Assembly: GCF_947623445.1 (NCBI RefSeq)
Contig: NC_135248.1
Span: 3,286,977-3,350,976 of the forward strand
Source of the DNA: Clavelina lepadiformis
Lineage: Eukaryota; Chordata; Ascidiacea; Aplousobranchia; Clavelinidae
Direction: 5' to 3'
DNA: 64,000 nt
The position numbers were made by a program, and so were the translations under genes. This document shows, one piece after another, positions 53,001-64,000 of the stretch (positions are counted from its first letter, which is position 1; each line of letters begins with the position of its first letter). The notes under the pieces were generated by a model. That model saw only the letters and a program-made list of their open reading frames with translations. It had not been told where the DNA came from and ran no database searches.

Positions 53001-56000
53001 ACATATGACCGCGGGAAAATGACCGCGAACAAACTCACCGGGAACAACTGAACGTGACGTAAATTGACCGCGATCAAACTGACTGTGATGTAAATTGACC
53101 GCGAACAAACTAACCGGGAACAGACTTACCGGAATGAAAATTGACCGGGAGGTAAATTGACCGTGCAAGTGCTGAATTATTGTGTTTAAGTTGATGGTAG
53201 TATATGATATGTAAAGTAAATATTTGTTTGTAACTATTTCCTTTGTTTTTAACAAAATTTTTTTTTTTATTTCAATACACATTGAAACATTTATTGAAAT
53301 AAACAGAAATATTTCCGGAAATACGAGAAATACGAGTAACAACATTAAAAGAAGTTCACTGCAAAACACATATGACACTACATAATAAGGGCACTAAAAT
53401 TTACACAAACTGTTATTTGACAAATCAGTCAACCTTGACTGCAATACACATACTTAATTGGCTGAGATTAAAGCTGATGCGCGACTAGATAGTGAATTAG
53501 AATTTTGACCTTCTGACGGCCAATTTGTCGCCGGTTAATTTGATCGCCGGCCAATTTATCGACGGTTAATTTGATCGCCGGCCAATTTGTTGCCGGTCAG
53601 TTGTCCACTACCAGTTGTCGCCGGTGATTTTGTTCACGGTCACTTCTCGTGATCCCTTTCAAACTATGGGTCGCGACCCCAGTTTGGAGTTGCAAAATGT
53701 AATTTTGGGTTCGTAAAACAATTCAATTTTAATAAGTTGAATTGTTTTTGTTATTTTTTTATTGGCTTTGCTGTTTCCATTACGCGGTTCTTCTATTACT
53801 GCAGGCTACAGCTACTGTATTTTGGTGGATTTTATGCATTTATATGATTTTGCCAGAGACAAAAACACCACCTGAGGCTCTTAATTGAACGTTTATTGTT
53901 TTAATATCTTTAACGTGTAGTCTACCCATCAAGGGGTCGCGTAGAAAATTTCTTTTCTAAAATGAGGTCGCAGAACAAAAAAGTTTGAGAAGCTCTGCTC
54001 TAAAGTCTAAACAGAATAAAAATAAAACGCAGACACATACCGATACAGGAAAACGTGAACATCTGAGCGAACGTGGCCATTGAAACCCAAAATTATTCAT
54101 GATTCGTTCACAACCATTTTGTGCATTTTGGCAAAGACTCCTGCAAGTAAATATAAGCTACACATAGTTTTCGTTTTTAGCGTATCTGTGTTTTGATGTG
54201 ATTGTAAAGCTATTACGCCTATATGCAAAAAGTGTTGATACTAAAACAGATATGTTTTAATTAAAATAAGTATTTTCATTGTAACAATAACGGAGGTATC
54301 TCTGCTGCTACACTTATATTTGTAATAACACAGGCAAGGAAAACTAAAAATCGTATGATCAAAAATAACCTTCAGAGTGCCAACGTATTACTTGTTTTTC
54401 ATTTTACTAAAAATTATAAGAAATACTTTGCTTTTCTATTCGGTTTTATACACTTCGTTAATATTTCAAAAACGTTTTGTTTAACTTATTGTTAAGTGGA
54501 ACACTTTCTAAAGTAAACATACATGTCTTTTTAAGTTGAATTATCAAAAGATAAACGTTTTCAACGTGACAATCACGCTAGCTTTATTGGCCTGTACCTG
54601 CAAGGAGTCGCTGTTTGCGCTTCAGAATCGCACTGTGGAAAGTAAGTCCGGCATAAAAATTCCTCAAGAGATGGACTACATTTTATCTATATAGAAAGTT
54701 TCTGATTTCAATGAAGTACTTTATAGGTTAATAATTAGGATTTTTAAGAAGAAATCCACTTAAGACAGGATTCGAAAAAATGAACAAAACAGTTGAGCTG
54801 CCAAGCAACATACCTTTATAAGTGGATAGAATTGATTAATTTCCAAGCCTGCATCTTCTTCATTTTCATGACCGAATATATTTGGAAAGTACGTTTGGTT
54901 GTAGTCCATTCTAGCGCACATTGGGCTTCGGAAGGTAACACATGTTCCTATGAGAAAATCGAGAAGGTTAATATTGGTATTAACACCATCTTACATATAA
55001 TCAAGTTTTATAGTAGGCTACACCGATGGGTGATGTAGGCCTATATAATTTCTCAAAAACTTTACAGGTAGTTTTAGTGTATTCAGCGGAGTCGAAGTTT
55101 GTAATATTAACGTATGCCACATGGCAGCCGTCTATCGAACAAATGCAAAAGAGAAAGGTGCGAAAAAATGCAATTTTTATTTCGTTTCTGTTCAACTAAG
55201 AAATCCCATTAAAGATTGAAAAAAAAAGATATTTCAATAAGTTTTCATTTATAATCGTCAAAAGATGTAAGCACGCGGTCATTTTAAACCCTATGCGGAA
55301 TGGGAATCTTTACAGAATTTTGTTTTAAAAATATATTTACTTGATTGTGGTGTTGTCATTGATAGTTGGCTTGGTTCCACTCGTTGAGTTATTTCTACAT
55401 GGCCGGAACAATCCTATAAAATAATATACAAGTTTTCTAAAAATTAACGAAAAAAATTCAACAAGAAATAAGTCGGCGAGAACTTCAGTCTTCAGAGCAT
55501 AAGCTATACATGAACTCAGCTTACATATAACCAACAATTTGTGATCTTAATACACCTAAAAGTGATATTATTTGTAAAAACAAGCATTGATCAATACCGT
55601 TACTGGAAAAAGCGAGCACTTCAGTGCAGGCGGCCATTGAAACCCAAATAAATTCATCAGCTGACTGCATTCATTTCTGGCATGTTGGCAAAGGCTCCTA
55701 TAAGCATGTGTGAAATAAGTTTATACAAAACAAAGGCTAAATTTCATCAATATCAATATCTCTACCTCACTAAGTTACAAGTGAAAAACAGAAAGAAAAC
55801 GAACATTTTACTTCTGTCTTTATTTGTTTTGAATTTTGTTTTTCTTGTAAATATTTAACCTTATTTATGAGTTAGACGTGTGTTGGTGAAAGTTACTCGT
55901 TACATATGTATTTTGCGTATTTATAACTGTATATATGTTTATTGCGTATGTAATATAAGCTTGATCAGACACTGAGCGGTTTCAACGTAGTAACCTGAGA

Positions 56001-58937
56001 TTTCAAGAGTAGTCTGAGAAGTTACCGCAGCTTTCATCCTATGTTTGTGTTACAAAATTTAGCCATGCATTTTTTTAATTATTTTGATTTTGGTGTTATA
56101 TCTACATTTATACGATTTACTCTCTGCCGCCACCCATGTCTGCTGAAAGCAATTGATCGATCATATGGTCACTCATCATTATCATGGTCACTCATTAATC
56201 ATCATATCACTGATCGATCCTACATGGCTGAAAGAGAAACTTTGTCGCAATGGAAAATCGCAATGCGAAGTAAAATGTTCCGAACTTGACAACATTACTT
56301 ATAACTGGATATTCCGTTCAATATCGTACAATTTATATGCGGCGCACATAACTGAGTTTGTATGTCAACATGTCGAAGTCCGAAAATACTGCGACATGTA
56401 TTTCTCTTTAAGTGTAAACCGTAAACTCGATCGTTGACGTAATTTATATATCACCTACAAGTAAAAACCTGACAAATAGGGTTGTAAACGCATTGCCATA
56501 TGGAACACAGCTTTGGGATAACTTAAGGCAATTTAACACTTTCAAATTAATTTGAATTAGCTCGACCAGTTCCTTCTTACTCATAAAACTGAAAGTTAGC
56601 GCAACATAACATAGATATAGGCTGTACCTGCAAGGAGTTATTCCTTGTCCGGAATCACACTCAGGAAAGAAAGTTCTACAGAGGAATCCTAGCAGCGGCG
56701 ACATGCGGCTTAACTATTATGTAACTTATTGTGAATTGTTTGAAAAAAAATGTGTTTTTATAAAAGTACTTTATGCTACAACTAACCTTGCTTAAAAGAC
56801 AACCATTTCAGATGAGCTACGAACGAAATGCTTCAACAAACCATAATCTATGACTTGATCAACAGACCTTTAACAGTGGGCGGAATTGATTAATTGCCAA
56901 ATTTGCTTCTTCTTTGTTTTGATGACCCAAAATGTTTGGAAAGTACGTTTGGTTATAGCCTATTCTAGCGCACATTGGGATCCAAAAGCCAACACATGTT
57001 TCTATGAACAAAATGAAAGTGGAAGTTTTGTCTAAGGCTTCGAAAATTACAACAATATGTAAAACTTGACTTAGTCTGCAATTGATAAAGATCATCACAG
57101 AAATGGTGTGAAAAATATTTGTTTAAAGCCTGACGAACTAATGCTGCATGAATAAGTGCAAAATCTGTGACAAGGTTTGTTAATTGTAGTAGCCTAAGGT
57201 TACTTACTTGCTGGGGTTGTTTTTTCCGCTGCCTCGTGACTTTTGCAATCCTGCAATTTAAATTTTAAAAGTGATATTTTTACATGGAATAAATGCTGCA
57301 TGGGAAGAAATCTTTTATCATAGTCAAATCTTAATAATAGTAACTTGATAAAGCAATTTTGCGTATGACTAATATAGCTTGTACCGAATATAGGTTGCAG
57401 ATTTGGTGATAGATTTACTTAAGCGTAACCTAATTAATTATTAAAGTTAGTTTTGAAGCCTATGACAAATAGAGAAGACGTCCTCATAAGAACATTACAG
57501 CAATGGTGTCATGTAAATTAGTGGCGCAGCGTGGATTTTGGCATCCATAAGCCGAAGCCAAAGTAGAAGCCTATGTCATGTTCAATCGATGCTAGTTTTA
57601 AAAACAGATATGGTAGCTAAAAATGATAGTAAATAAAAAGGAATAATTTTGATGTAAAAGCGCAAAAGGAGAATACGGAAATAGGCTATATTTAAACAAA
57701 TGATGCGACTGTTTTTATACTGACAGGGACTACGCACGGGACCAATTCTGTTGAAGTAAAGAAAGACCTTACAAAATTTGTTAAAAGGTTTTTATATTTC
57801 ATTATTCGTAACAACTGTCCGCCCTAGGCGGTTCGCACCATACACACCTCTCTGCACCACTGATGCAAACGATTTGTGAATCATAACAAGCCGTTTTATA
57901 ACTGCTGTTATTTTTGATGGTAGTTGCTGTTTAACGATGGATTTTAAGTGAAACGAGTTTAATGAATTTGGATTTCACCACCGAATGTCATATAATTCAT
58001 AGTATCATAATACCCCCATCCCCTGCCCGTAGAAAAGTGGGGATTACCGGAAACTGAGAACACTCAAGTGAAGAAGGCCATGTGAAACCGAAACTGGTGA
58101 GAACGTTGTTGCATCCATTTTTTGAATCCAGGCAAAGTTGTCTACAAAAAAAATTAAACACCATTGCTTATTATTATTATGTAGTTGACAGCGTATTTAA
58201 GCGCTGTAGCTAAAGTTTAGAATTGCCAACTACCAAAGCTTTTTTGGGAAATTCTTTTGCTAAAAAGTCTTAAAAAAGTTAAAATCACTAATTTGTCATT
58301 TGATAATACCGGCAAGGGCGTAAATCGGGATTTTGCTCGGCGGTGCACTCAGGAAAATGCAATTGACAGAGAACTTTTTTGAGGGACAGACTGCAATTTA
58401 TCTGAACAAATAAGAATAATGATAGTTAAACCTCATATAGGCGTTTTCATTTCATATGACAAGCTCATAACTTATTCTATTTATTTCATATGCCTACTCT
58501 GATGCTGCACTGCATCAACGGCAAAGCAATATTTTACATTTATTTTTTCAACCATATTTAAAATTAATAGATAACCTAACTATTTAACTAACCCTTAAAA
58601 GCGGATAGAATTGATTGATGTTCATATTCGCTTCAACAGCGTTTGCATGACCCAAAACGTTTGGAAAAATTGCGGCATTGTATCCCAAGTCCGCACAGAT
58701 GCTTCTTTCTATTTCAACGCAGTTATCTATTATGGCGAAATGATATAAGTCACTGCCAAATACTGCATAACTGTAAGCTGAAAGAATTAAATACACTTGC
58801 CTATATGGTTAAAAACTTTGTTAACAAGGTAGGCTATTGCAATACCAACAAAACTTACTCGCTGCGAAAGTTTCTTCAAATAGCACGGAAAATAGATGTA
58901 GTAAAACTATCGTAAAACTTAGTAAGTACGCTTGCAT
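50022..58937 (-). CDS. Secreted protein with four tandem Frizzled-type cysteine-rich domains
   Basis: Minus-strand exons: 58937-58859; CRD1 58777-58593, 58401-58310, 58141-58048, about 57250-57209; CRD2 57001-56868, 56713-56628, 55697-55598, 55413-55341; CRD3 54947-54814, 54686-54598, 54140-54041, 52815-52743; CRD4 52056-51923, 51795-51707, 51243-51144, 50591-50519; tail 50218-50022. Exon 1 encodes a signal peptide ([16 protein letters not shown]...). Each CRD follows the Fz pattern: C-x7-C then GYNxTxFPNxLGH, CS...LC, FPxC, PCRxLC, GC, GFxWPxxLxC and a last NC or DC. Fz domains bind Wnt acyl chains. No membrane helix is seen, so the product of about 624 residues should be secreted, ending in a Lys/Ala-rich basic tail. 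Every cassette starts and ends in phase 1. The small CRD1 exon near 57.2 kb is uncertain by one base. No homologue of this architecture comes to mind. Confidence 0.88.
50230..52446. repeat. Tandem duplication, copy 1 (CRD4 cassette)
   Basis: A 2.2-kb unit starting AATCAAAAAATAAAAAAGG that contains the four CRD4 exons, their introns and one hAT MITE. It is repeated at 52447-55318 with very high identity in exons and introns alike. The left boundary lies 12 bases upstream (in gene orientation) of the tail exon, which is therefore single-copy. Confidence 0.92.
50752..51104. mobile_element. hAT MITE in CRD4 intron (copy 1)
   Basis: The left end is TAGGGCTTCTCAAAC, with the usual first C mutated to T; the right end read inward is CAGAGCTTCTCAAAC. 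The target duplication CTCTAAAC is perfect (50744-50751 and 51105-51112). The GGGTCGCGACCCC string near the left end is typical of animal hAT MITEs. Confidence 0.93.
52976..53997. mobile_element. hAT MITE copy 2, interrupted by a nested element
   Basis: This is the same MITE as at 50752-51104, duplicated with the cassette. The left end here keeps the intact CAGGGCTT. The target duplication is CTCTAAAC on the left (52968-52975) and CTCTAAAG on the right (53998-54005). The MITE is split at 52992-53656. Confidence 0.92.
52992..53656. mobile_element. Nested 665-bp element with 9-bp target duplication (Mutator-like?)
   Basis: The insertion is delimited by comparison with the empty site in MITE copy 1. 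The target duplication TTTCAAACT is at 52983-52991 and 53657-53665. The ends are GGTTCCACGACATATGACCG and, read inward, GGGATCACGAGAAGTGACCG, an imperfect terminal inverted repeat. Both flanks of the interior are filled with short repeats such as TTGACCGCGAACAAACT on the left and CGCCGGCCAATTTG on the right. The 9-bp duplication and GG start suggest a MULE-type MITE; the class is inference. Confidence 0.8.
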
Positions 58938-61900
58938 CTTGTTGCATTCGGCAAACTTATACAACCTCTTTTTCGTCTGATAACAACAACGACATAAAGT
59001 GAAGTTGAATTAGGCCCAGACGTTTAAAAATAATCTTGCAGGTATTCTATCTAGCTACTATAAAGCCTACGCATGTTTTAACAAAGGTAAGCAACCAGGG
59101 TCTGCAAGCCTTGCAGAAAGCAATAATGCTTGGTTTTGCATAGTCTATTCTATATACCACTGCTGAACCAATTAAAATCCTTACAAACATACGACAAACG
59201 TAACACCCCAGCTACAAACATTGACTTAGGATTCTGCAAGCAGGAAATGATAAGCAACATATTGCCCAATTAATAACCAGAAAAGAAGAAACCATCAGCG
59301 GTCCTTAGGTAAGAAGCAAACCAAAATTAGGCAAGATCTATAAAATGTGTTTGCCGGGAAATGCGAGCTGTTTAGTATCGTGGCCGATTTTCAAGACTTT
59401 CTACAGCCCCGTCAGTGTAAGCATAAAGTATCTGGTACCCATGGTTATCATATGCATGCATAGCCTACTATATTTCTATAATTAAATTTAAAAACATTGT
59501 TTTTGGTACAAGTGCTTGCATTACAACACTATTTAGTTGTACAATATCGTTTCGGTTTAATTAACGCAATTTTTGTATTTTTCGTGAATGCTTGTTTTAT
59601 AAGCTGGAAACTTGGGTGTCTTATTCGTATCCTTCATGCATAATATCGTAATAGGCTACTGTAACATTAACATATGGTATGGTATGATAATCTTTATCCT
59701 CATGATTCGTCATCGCTCAAGCCCAAGTAGCCTATTTGAACTATAGCCTTTGTGCAAGTTCTGATTGTCACATATTTTTTGTTTTTGGTTTTTCGATTTT
59801 TGATATGGCATTGCCCGAATTTCGAACTGTACATCAGGTCCATTGTATAGGAACAAGCGCCGTCAATGCCTTGCCCAAGAGCATTACAACGGTAAGCTAT
59901 AGCGTCACTGGGTATCGAACACGTAACACGTCTGATATACTTTTAGACGACACAACATTGCCAGAGGCATGTCGCCTAATTTATAAATCGTTACATCAGT
60001 TGTAGACCTACAATCCATATATGTCAATCTGTTACTATCTTAGGCTTATCAGTTATCACTTATTGATGAATTGTCCATATCTAAACTTCCTGCGTTTCTA
60101 TTTTTTATCTTTGTCCTCCCTTTCTCTCACAGAAGCTCTCACGCACGACGTTGTTTCTCACTAAATGTTTCACATTTTCTTCTAATTTCCATGCAAATTT
60201 GTAAATGTTGCATGACGGCCATCGAATAAACACGACAATGTTACTGTATCATAATAAGACATTCAATTAAATCGGTCAAACTATTTATAGTCCCGGAAGA
60301 ATTAGCACTTCAACAAGACTTAGTATCTTTTGTATATCAATACAATCCAACCACTCTCCGCCTCACTGCGGAGATGGAAGTCAAGTTGACCAGAGAAACA
60401 TTCTACCTCAAATCTTCACTTCAATTAGGCCAAAGTTAGAAAAATACCTATAAGCGGGTTAAAAGAATAACTTATTTTACAATTTTGGTAAAAATAATCC
60501 GGTCACTTGATAAGTTACACAACGGTGGTACATTTTATTATTTTCTACTTTTACTTACGTAAAAAGTAAGCTTATTAATTATTATGGAAGAAATCGTAAT
60601 TTTTCCCCCTTACAATAACAAAACTTGAATTTAATTAGTCCCTTCAAATTTGGGGAGGTCCCTGTAAAGATACATGTACAATTGTACAGTTAAGTATAAA
60701 TAGACATGCAGGAGAAGCTCGCTAAATTTATGCATTGGGCTGTAAATCAGCCCTTTGGGTTTCATGCACCATCAGTAGTTCTTAATACCAAAAAATTGAT
60801 ACAGATTAAGTAATTTGTTAAAGTATTGCAACCCGTGGTCAATACTCAGCAACGCTACCCTTATAGTGCCTTGCCCATGAGCAACCCAGCCAATTAACGA
60901 CGCTTGTTCTTGTTCCGTGATCCAGATGAACAGTTCCAAGTTCAAGCAATATGATATAGGTTGAAAAAAAAATAACATATGTGTATCTATCCTATCCGAA
61001 TTTGCATAAAGACTAGCTCGGTAACCGGGGCTCAAGTGATGAGGTATCATCGTCGAGTCAATGTCGTAGAAGGACTTCCCTCAGTTTGAAGATAAAAATT
61101 TGGATAGCATAGTCCACCAGCTCAGAGCCGAAGTCCTATTTCACCAGCGGTGATGTACAGAATATCGGACAGCTCAGTGTAATGAGAGTGCAAATTTTTA
61201 ATGTAGGCAAGTAAGCTCTGTAATGTAAGCCGTAGGCTACATTAAACGGTTGACCAGTGATATTGGTCCAAAATGATGTCGGTATGTTTTTTCAGCACTG
61301 GTTTAGAACTGTTCTAGATATTTTCACTTTCGATTCATAATCTTCACACAAGTCCATTGTTTTACTGTACTGATGTTCAAAAGTAGTGCATAATGTCCAG
61401 ATTGCAGAGTACGGCAGTTTTCGCCGAGATCTCAGGTATGCAGAAGCAAAATTCCGGTTCGCAAAAAAGAAGCTGGTGTGCACTGCGACTCGTAACCCAA
61501 GGTTTCCCAAATTTCGTGCAGGCAAAGATGCCACCCTTTATGTTAGAAACTGGGGTAAAAAATCAGTGTACCATACTCTGCAGTTCGACATAATGTTTGT
61601 GCGGAAAAGTTTTGTTAAACTAACATTCGCGTTGGCCGTCAGTAAAAACAAAATAGAACAAGGCTCGTAAAAGATCAATGCTAATTTACAGAATATCATT
61701 ATTGATGCTAATTTGGAGAACGTGAGGAAATATATAGATTTATTTATCCCAACTTTTGTTGAAATCGATATTGCATGCTTTCGGTAATATCTGACTTTGA
61801 TGTAAATCGGTAATTTATATAAAACACAAGATAAATAAACGAAATCGTATGCAAAATGATACTACTTTATGCTATACATTGGTGTGGAAGTGCAGTATCA

Positions 61901-61988
61901 ATTGCTGTGAAGACTAAAATATGATATTTTATAACTACTCACTTCTCATGAATTATTATATGTCTGCCGTATGCTAATCAGGCAACTA
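58938..61988. other. Intergenic stretch without a recognisable gene
   Basis: It contains the presumed promoter of the multi-CRD gene next to 58937. Two short related strings, TGCCTTGCCCAAGAGCA near 59868 and TGCCTTGCCCATGAGCA near 60869, resemble pieces of a dispersed repeat. No exons with supporting signals are seen. Confidence 0.4.
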
Positions 61989-62603
61989 CAGTCGAATCCG
62001 CTTAATTCGGACACCGGATAACCCGGACAACCGCTTTATTCGGCCAAAATGCTCGGGAACGGAACAAAAGTAAAAATTGAACGTAAAAAACTCCCGTTAA
62101 TTTGGACAATTCTCCGCTTAATTCGGACACAGGTTCGCAATTCCTATCGTCAGGTTATGACACAATAATCAGTACTTCGTTCGTTTTAACACAAGATGCA
62201 ATTGCGTTATGAGTGATTATGGTGAAACAATGACGATCTATGCAGTAATAATCGACAATGAACTCATATAAGGCCGTTCCAGCTTCATAGTCGCTTTTAC
62301 TTCGGTACAATTGCGTCCATCTTGTAGAACAGAATGGTACAGAAAAGTTTAGCAGAAAAAGTGAAATTGCTCACTAAAGTAAACGAAGACGTTTTATGCA
62401 ATCAGTGCCAATTACTGCAGTATAGCGCAGCTGCAATTCATTTATTACGCAACAGTACAGTATTTTAAATGCGTTGTCTGCCTTTACGCATGACCATGAA
62501 ACGAACAATTGATTTTCCGCTTAATTCGGACAAAGCCGTTTCTTCGCTTAATTCGGCCAAAAGTGAGCGGAACCAAAGTGTCCGAATTAAGCGGATTCGA
62601 CTG
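61989..62603. mobile_element. pogo/Tigger-like DNA transposon remnant
   Basis: The terminal inverted repeats of at least 25 bases are near-perfect: the left end CAGTCGAATCCGCTTAATTC and the right end read inward agree, continuing to GGACAC. TA flanks both ends (61987-61988 and 62604-62605), the target of Tc1/mariner/pogo elements. CCGCTTAATTCGG also repeats internally near 62114 and 62518. An open frame at 62334-62468 begins MVQKSLAEKVKLLTKV, resembling the CENP-B-type N-terminus of pogo transposases, so this is a deletion derivative. It ends 124 bases before the SCO1 start codon. Confidence 0.88.
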
Positions 62604-62727
62604 TATATCATCCAAACCAACTGTTCTTTGTTTTTGCATCAAAAATCAAACATAGGCTTGATATTTTCTTAAAATGGAAAATTCTGTATCTGAATAACTA
62701 AGTGTCATTTTTTTAAAAGTATAAAAT

Positions 62728-63860
62728 ATGATGCAGCTCTTAAGTCAACGTTTACTAAGATTGACAATCCGGCTGTCCTCAGAAAAACAGACATTGTCAA
62801 AACACTTGCCTTGTTTGATTCGACAACCTCTGAAAACATTTCTTCCTGAGCCCATACAACTCAATAAAACCTATTTTTCACAAACAACTTTCATAAGATC
62901 AAATGATGTTGCACAAAATCGCCACCGTGACAGCATATGTCGGTATTTGGTAACTTTACCACCCAAAAGATCACGCAACATGCCAAAGGGAAGTCCGATT
63001 AGGTGGGAAATTGTGATGGTTCTGGTCGCGGTTGGCACTGTATTGATCCTATTAATGAAACATTACAAGAGCAATAAAGAACAGAAGCTTGACATGGATA
63101 CGATTCGCTCATATGGTAAGCCACTGCTTGGTGGTGACTTTGAACTCGTAAACCAAGATGGGGAACCTACAGGCAACAAAGATTTCCTTGGGAAATGGAT
63201 TTTGATATACTTTGGTTTCACACATTGTCCCGATATTTGTCCAGAGGAATTGGAGAAAATGGGGAATGTAGTTGACATTGTTAATAGGGAAGATTTTATT
63301 CCTGATTTGCTTCCCGTGTTTATCAGCATTGACCCTGAAAGAGACACTACGGAAGCCGTGAAAACATACATTTCTGTTAGTTTTTAGCACTAAAATGTTA
63401 TGTAATCAGTTATGTGATTGGAAACTAGTAAAACAATGAACTTTAACTCTTTTTAGTTTTAGTTTTTAAGAGCCTAAATTTGTTTTTATAAAGATTTAGT
63501 TTTAAGGTTTAAATACTATTAATATAGCATTTATGATTTTACATAATAAAGCAAATCAGTCCAATGCCATGGACTTCAACCATTTCATTTATATAACAGG
63601 AATTTCATCCTGACATGGTTGGACTGACAGGAACAAGAGAACAGGTGGACCAAGCATCAAGAGCCTTTCGAGTCTACTACTCTGCCGGTCCAAAGGACAA
63701 TGACGATGATTACTTGGTAGATCATACTGTAATCATGTATCTTGTTGATGATAAGGGCGAGTTTTGTGAGTATTTCGGTCAAACTAAATCTGCTGGTGAA
63801 ATTGCTTCTACTATAACAGCAACTATGGTCAAGTCATTGGGTGTCAATGCTATGAAATAA
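62728..63860 (+). CDS. SCO1: SCO1 mitochondrial copper chaperone for cytochrome c oxidase
   Basis: Two exons, 62728-63375 and 63600-63860, join in phase 0 to 302 residues, the normal SCO1 length. The first 60 residues are rich in Arg, Leu and Ser and fit a mitochondrial targeting sequence. A membrane helix lies near residues 93-110 ([18 protein letters not shown]). The thioredoxin-fold domain faces the intermembrane space. The copper ligands are all present: Cys167 and Cys171 in [10 protein letters not shown] and His258 in [14 protein letters not shown]1 hands copper to the CuA site of COX2. The donor is GTTAGT and the acceptor is ATATAACAG. AATAAA occurs at 63893-63898. Invertebrates usually have one SCO gene, so SCO1 is preferred over SCO2. 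Confidence 0.97.
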
Positions 63861-63892
63861 AATTTTTCTGATTTTTAACAAAATTTGTTGCC

Positions 63893-63898
63893 AATAAA
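63893..63898 (+). terminator. Polyadenylation signal of SCO1
   Basis: AATAAA 33 bases after the SCO1 stop codon. An overlapping AATAAA also spans the stop itself near 63856. Confidence 0.6.
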
Positions 63899-64000
63899 AA
63901 AAAGTGTCACTTTAGTAGTGATTTTCTTATAAAAACGCTCCATTCATTTGTTTTGATGTGTTCAAATATACATTACATCATATCTTACGGTAATGTGACA

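Larger units (their letters stand above)
52447..55318. repeat. Tandem duplication, copy 2 (CRD3 cassette)
   Basis: The second copy of the 2.2-kb unit, carrying the CRD3 exons. It is longer than copy 1 because a 665-bp element has inserted into its MITE. Homology fades at about 55318, after TGGGAATCTTTACAGAAT, where unduplicated CRD2 intron begins. Confidence 0.9.

Noticed and set aside
52926..53378. 150-codon minus-strand frame
   Set aside because: It runs through the repeat arms of the nested MITE; the repetitive peptide is a by-product of the GACCG repeats.
53001..53640. Short regularly recurring GACCG/CCGGC units considered as a CRISPR-like array
   Set aside because: Units are degenerate, unevenly spaced, lie inside a transposon with target duplications, and the genome is eukaryotic.

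Overview
This window is animal nuclear DNA. It is AT-rich, and its genes are split into many short exons with GT-AG introns. I see no operons and no bacterial features. The gene set (a fibrocystin-L homologue, a vertebrate-style MXD bHLH-zipper repressor, SCO1, a NRF-6-type acyltransferase, Frizzled-type CRDs), the compact introns and the many small DNA transposons fit an invertebrate chordate, most likely an ascidian of Ciona type. That assignment is inference. All exon joins below come from splice signals, reading phase and family motifs, with no transcript data.

Layout. 1-8759 (+): the C-terminal ~980 codons of a PKHD1L1-like giant membrane protein, 23 exons ending in a transmembrane helix and short tail. 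10984-15172 (-): a complete 14-exon NRF-domain/acyltransferase-3 gene. 15.3-24.9 kb: no convincing host gene; it holds a degenerate CGAGTC-rich repeat, a perfect hairpin, and a 5'-truncated LINE with a long intact ORF and a duplicated 3' tail. 24892-25402 (+): a possible two-exon small RING-like protein. 27935-30360: a nearly intact hAT transposon with a 587-aa transposase. 30.4-39.4 kb: mostly empty, with a second CGAGTC-rich repeat and a hAT MITE. 39466-46684 (-): a complete six-exon MXD gene. 50022-58937 (-): an 18-exon gene for a secreted protein with four tandem Frizzled cysteine-rich domains. 61989-62603: a pogo/Tigger-like MITE. 62728-63860 (+): a complete two-exon SCO1.

The most unusual item is the multi-CRD gene. 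Each CRD is a four-exon cassette bounded by phase-1 introns, so cassettes can be copied without breaking the frame. The last two cassettes are a recent ~2.2-kb tandem duplication. Its history can be read from a hAT MITE copied with the intron and a 665-bp element with a 9-bp target duplication that later landed in only one copy. Four Wnt-binding-type domains on one secreted chain is not a standard architecture and suggests a multivalent Wnt/Frizzled ligand-binding protein.

The other genes look independent of one another: copper delivery to cytochrome oxidase (SCO1), E-box repression with Max (MXD), a multi-pass acyltransferase, and a large surface protein.
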